Source: Heterodera schachtii
Lineage: Eukaryota; Nematoda; Chromadorea; Rhabditida; Heteroderidae
Length of the DNA: 64,000 bases
NCBI GenBank assembly: GCA_023374025.1
Contig: SIJG01000021.1
Coordinates: forward strand, 459,675 to 523,674
Direction of reading: 5' to 3'
Numbering within the stretch: the first letter of the stretch is position 1; every line of letters starts with the position of its first letter. Positions 60,155-64,000 of the stretch are shown in pieces. The translations under genes were made by a program, and so were the position numbers. The notes beneath the pieces are model-generated. The model saw only the letters and a program-made list of their open reading frames with translations, was not told where the DNA came from and made no database searches.

Positions 60155-60660
60155 GGCTTAACGTATTTTGTTATGCTTCGTATTGCTTTTCATATTTCAA
60201 CGGACTGTTCAAAAATGGAATTAAAATTCGCACTCATTAAGAGAACCCTCAAACTTTTTGTGTTATTTAAGTTTTATTTGTCGGCTCTTTTCATTTTCCA
60301 TTTGCTTCTTTTTTCTTTTTGTGTGTTTTGTTTTCTTTCCAAAAGATCAAATTTCGCAACTGTGTTGGCATTGTGCTCACTTTTGCAGCTGTTGTTTTGT
60401 CGTTTTGTCCGCTTTTTCCGTCGGTCATTTTTCCTTCCGTCCGATTCGATTCGTTTTCCTCCGTCCCTTCCGTCCGGTTGTTCCCATCGGTCATTCTTCT
60501 TCTCCCATTTCACACTTTGCTGCTGCGGACAATGAACAGATTCGCCTCATTTTATTTTTGTTTTCCTCGTTTGATTACAAAAACTAAAATAAATAAATAA
60601 TTTTTATTTTTAAAATTATTTTAACATTTATTGCATTAGCATTTTTTGTCGGTCATAAAA
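60155..60660. other. Upstream region of the Ig-repeat gene
   Basis: T/C-rich with TCCGTCCG units (about 60430-60490). Open frames here are phenylalanine/leucine/serine rich and judged non-coding. Confidence 0.45.
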
Positions 60661-62914
60661 ATGCCATTCCAAAAGCCACGTGGAGTGAAAGAGGACCCGA
60701 ATCAGACACCGCCCAATTTTATTCGTGTATGCTTTATCCAATTGTTAAATATTCTAAAAATACTATAAATTCAAAGCAAAAAAATTAATTAATCCATACA
60801 TTCATCTCTTTTTAAGCCTCTCCGGGACAAAAGGGCTTTGATCGGGCAGAACATTGTGCTGGAGTGCCAAATTGAAGCTCATCCTGACCCGGTGGTTAAG
60901 TGGCTAAAGGACGGGCACAATGTCAGCCAATGCCCGGATTATAAGGTCAATTAAAAAAAGGCTATTTTTAAATACAATTTTTTTCATTATATTAAATGCT
61001 ATTAAAAATTTTAAATCTCATGCTTTTGGTGCCGTTCAGATGGACGAGGAGGGCAAGACGTACCGGCTGCTGATCCGTAAGGCACAGGCTGCGGACTGCG
61101 GTCGGTTTACGGTTCAGGCGATGAACGCGGCGGGCATCAAACAGTCCACGTGCATGCTAATCGTGGCACCGGCACCAACCCCAGTGCCCGGGGGCATGAC
61201 GAGCATAACGTAAGCACGGCATATTGTGTTTTAACCTTAGAGAAAAGCCAAAAAACTGCCGATCAGGCTGGCATTTTTCAAGCAACAATGAATGGGGCCA
61301 GCGGCATTGCCCGGATTTATATTTTTATCTACCAATTTCACTTTAATTACATTCAAAAATATTGGTACATGTTACCGTATGACAACCCGCCACGCACTTA
61401 CAGTAGCTCACCCGCGCCCCCACAAACGCCGGTGGGCCCTTCCGCGCCTTTGTTCCTCAAAGAGCTTAAGCATCAGCCAATGAAGCCCAGTGAAGCTGCG
61501 GTGTTGGAGGCACGAGTCGTCGGTGTGTAATTTTTAAATTATCTTTTTTATTTAATTTAATTTTAATGAATTTGATTTTCAGGCGTTCCGTTGCCACAAA
61601 TTGAGTGGCTAAAGGACGGAAAACCGATAAATAATTATAGGTCATTAAAAGCTTTTAATTTATTTTTTAAAAGCAGTAAGCCCACTCTTTCCTGAGCAGA
61701 ATTAAGACGGAGTACGACGCCCGCTCGGGAATTTGCGTGCTGACGGTGCCGCAACTGTTCACGGAGGATTTGGGCGAGTACACTTGCCGTGCCACCAACG
61801 CAACGGGCAAGGCTGAGTCCCGTGCACATATCATGCCGCAGGAGCAGTACGACCGATGGTTTGCTGATGAACAGCGAATGGTGACGCGCGAACGCAAGCA
61901 GCGACTGGTGGCCGCACAGCGAGCGAAGACGCAGCCGCAGCAGCAACAGTCGCAATACCAACCGCAGCAGCAGCAGCAGCAGTACAGGTGGAAAACAGAA
62001 AGGGGGGGGGAGGTTGATCAAATGATCGGGTTGATTAAGTCAAACACCAAACTAATCAAAAGAACAAACAAACTAATCAGAGAGATGAAGATGACCAGAA
62101 AATGACCAAAATTATTAGTTGAGAGTGATCAACGATAAAAGAAAAGGATTAAGGAGAGGAGGAACTGCTGATTAACAGGCTAATCAGCGTGTTCAGATAA
62201 ATAGCTACAATAGAGGAACTGAAACCTGCTGGGAAAATAAATATTAATTATACATATAAACCAATGATTTTTCAAGTTAAATTAATTTAAATCTGTTGCT
62301 TTTGCAAGTAGGACCCCCCAGCAAATTGGCTTTTCCCCGCGTGCCACGCCCTCCTTCATCCAACGACAACTTGACCAAGTACAACCGGCGCAGCATTTGC
62401 TAGGCTTTATGTCGCCCGCCTCCGATGTGTCTGATCCGTTTGTGGGCGATCAACCACCAGCAGCGATGGCACCGCTCTTCCGGAACAAACTGCGCGGATT
62501 GCGCTTAACGGAAGGCACTGACGCGGTATTGCAATGTTCCGTGGTCGGCGTTCCAAAGCCGAGAGTGAGTTGGGGGGATGTGGCGAGAGGAACAGATTCA
62601 AAAAGATGAAACAGGCTCTCCCCGAGAATTAAAAACAGTAGCACAAAAGCAAAAAGTTCTCCTGGTTGGGGCAGAGGAAAATGGGCCTGCTGGACACAAT
62701 ACGGCATGAATTACGAATTGGCATTACCAATGGCATGCCAATAAATCCTTTTTGCTTATTTCAGATCGGCTGGTTTAAAAATGGCCGTCCATTGGTGGCT
62801 TCTCATCGCTGGCAAGCGCATTACAGCGGAACGATGGCACTGCTCAAAGTGTCGATGATGACGCCCGAGGACAGCGGAGAGTACACAATCATTGCGGAGA
62901 ATTTGCATGGACAG
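60661..62914 (+). CDS. Immunoglobulin I-set repeat protein (titin/kettin/palladin type), 5' part
   Basis: Exons 60661-60726, 60817-60945, 61040-61209, 61404-61522, 61583-61640, 61700-61987, 62312-62564, 62765-62914, all in phase; the gene continues beyond the window. Three I-set domains: first with LIGQNIVLECQIEAHPDPVV, WLKDG, CGRFTVQAMNAAG; second with AVLEARVVGVPLPQIEWLKDG, LGEYTCRATNATGKAES; third with DAVLQCSVVGVPKPRIGWFK, DSGEYTIIAENLHGQ. Trp and the DxGxYxC-type motifs are present, although domain 1 has F and domain 3 has T where Cys is usual. Between domains 2 and 3 is a charged then Gln-rich linker (TRERKQRLVAAQ, QQQQSQYQPQQQQQQY). No signal peptide, so intracellular, probably muscle (inference). 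Start at the ATG 60661 opens a short exon. Confidence 0.85.
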
Positions 62915-64000
62915 GTGAGTGAAGCAAAAAAATGGAACAAAAACGATATAATTAAGCCAAATTAAATTATGAGCCCTTTCGGCACTTTCTGATCACTCCG
63001 ATTTGTCAGAATGAGTTAGTTTTTGATTGGTATATTTGGTAACATTTGAGATTCGTTCAAATTGTGTTTTTCGCCTTTTCTTTTGGGTCAATGGCAACTC
63101 ATACAAAAGTCAACTCATATTTTTGAAAATAATAAGCCTAAGCTTAGACCAAAGCAAGCCTAAGCCTTGGCCTAGCCTAAAGCTTAGGCCTAAGCCTAAA
63201 GTCTTGGCCTAACCTAAGCAATTGTACGAGTTGCCTTTTGTACGATTTGTTATGACATCTTTTCTTTCTCTTAGCAGTTCGTTATATCCGTCTCAAGAAA
63301 AAAAAGCCAATAAAATTTAGCTAAATTTTCTTTTCGTTTCCGTTTTTCTGATCAAAACCCTTGAAGACAAAGAATGAATGGGAATGGGCAACTGTCTCTG
63401 TTTTCTGCTAAGCTTTTAATGCTTTACCGTCTCCGATTTTGAGCGATTAATTGGCCCTTTGGATTTTCAAACCGAAAATCCGATCCGCCAATTGTCCTTT
63501 CCACTCCCACGGCCGTTGCCTTTGCACGTTTCAATTGCAAAAGGTGTGAAAATTTGACGATGTTTTTTAAAGCCAATTTAATTAACACAAAGACGCAACT
63601 TTTTTATTAGCATTTGATTCAGTGACTGTATCAGATTCATTTACTAATTAACATTTATCCGGTAATTAAGGGGCCATAAACAAAAAAATGGTTAATTGCC
63701 CTAATCAATCATCTCACAAAACTAATTAGAGATGAGAGAAACGAACGAATGCTGACTTACAAATTAGCACCTGCAGAATGAATGGATCAGCTCACTCATT
63801 TGGCACAAATGTTCTCTCCCAATATTTCCACCTTAAAATATAAAAATATTTTAGAAATATTCCGTCGTTCCTAATTGCTTGCGGATGGTTCAGTTGGTTG
63901 TCCCTCTGGTTTCCCTTTCCTTCTCTCTGTTTGTTCGCTTCCCATTGGCGTTACTCAATTTTTGTCTATTAAAAACAGACTGTGATGAGAGACTGGACCC
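62915..64000. other. Probable large intron of the Ig-repeat gene
   Basis: Starts with a strong donor (CAG|GTGAGTG at 62915). Contains a cluster of CCTAAGC/GCCTAA units at 63131-63222; no further exon recognised up to the window end. Confidence 0.5.

Noticed and set aside
1..64000. CRISPR array, rRNA genes, bacterial operons or a defence-type gene cluster
   Set aside because: No regularly spaced direct repeats with unique spacers, no rRNA blocks, and genes are spliced eukaryotic genes throughout.

Overview
The window is nuclear DNA of a nematode, most likely a tylenchid plant parasite of the cyst-nematode type (Heterodera/Globodera; inference). Grounds: animal genes split into many short exons by introns of mostly 45-60 bp, best agreement with Caenorhabditis-type gene families, AT-rich non-coding DNA, and an unusual number of introns that start with GC instead of GT. 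I placed at least seven GC-AG introns, each forced by reading frame or family alignment; a raised GC-AG rate is, from established knowledge, a feature of cyst-nematode genomes.

Layout. 1-2196: 3' part of a UDP-glucuronosyltransferase (+). 2770-3590: an unrecognised gene (-). 3.6-6.5 kb: repeats. 6496-9111: NudE/nud-2 (+). 9.1-11.3 kb: a nest of inverted-repeat elements. 11385-12177: REEP5/6-type ER-shaping protein (-). 12.5-13.1 kb: a hAT-like MITE. 14638-16230: ceramide synthase (+). 16.7-33.5 kb: a strongly rearranged block. It has three copies of a segment carrying the mitochondrial ribosomal protein L32 gene, a truncated copy of DPH7, a TTLL12 fragment, an ALDH1L fragment interrupted inside an exon by a Mutator-like element (itself carrying a nested element), a pair of small unknown genes, intact DPH7 (-), and LACTB2 (+) with a duplicated first exon. 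34573-36578: proteasome beta-1 subunit pbs-6 (+) with a MITE in intron 1. 36779-40534: a SUCO/Opt-type SUN-domain protein (+). 45933-49612: a Shaw (Kv3) potassium channel (+), with a MARVEL-like four-helix membrane protein (-) tail to tail at 49698-50562. 50.6-58.9 kb: repeats, including a 2.1 kb purine minisatellite. 60661-62914 and beyond: the 5' part of an immunoglobulin-repeat muscle-type protein (+).

The genes are mostly housekeeping and unrelated in function. No operon, CRISPR array, virus or novel multi-gene system was found. The striking content is genome dynamics: several transposon families with readable target-site duplications (8 bp for the GG-ended and hAT-like families, 10 bp for the MULE), segmental duplication that copies whole small genes and gene pieces, and a head-to-head promoter (DPH7/LACTB2) split by one of these duplications. 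Exon limits were deduced by hand from frame and splice consensus and may be off by a few bases.
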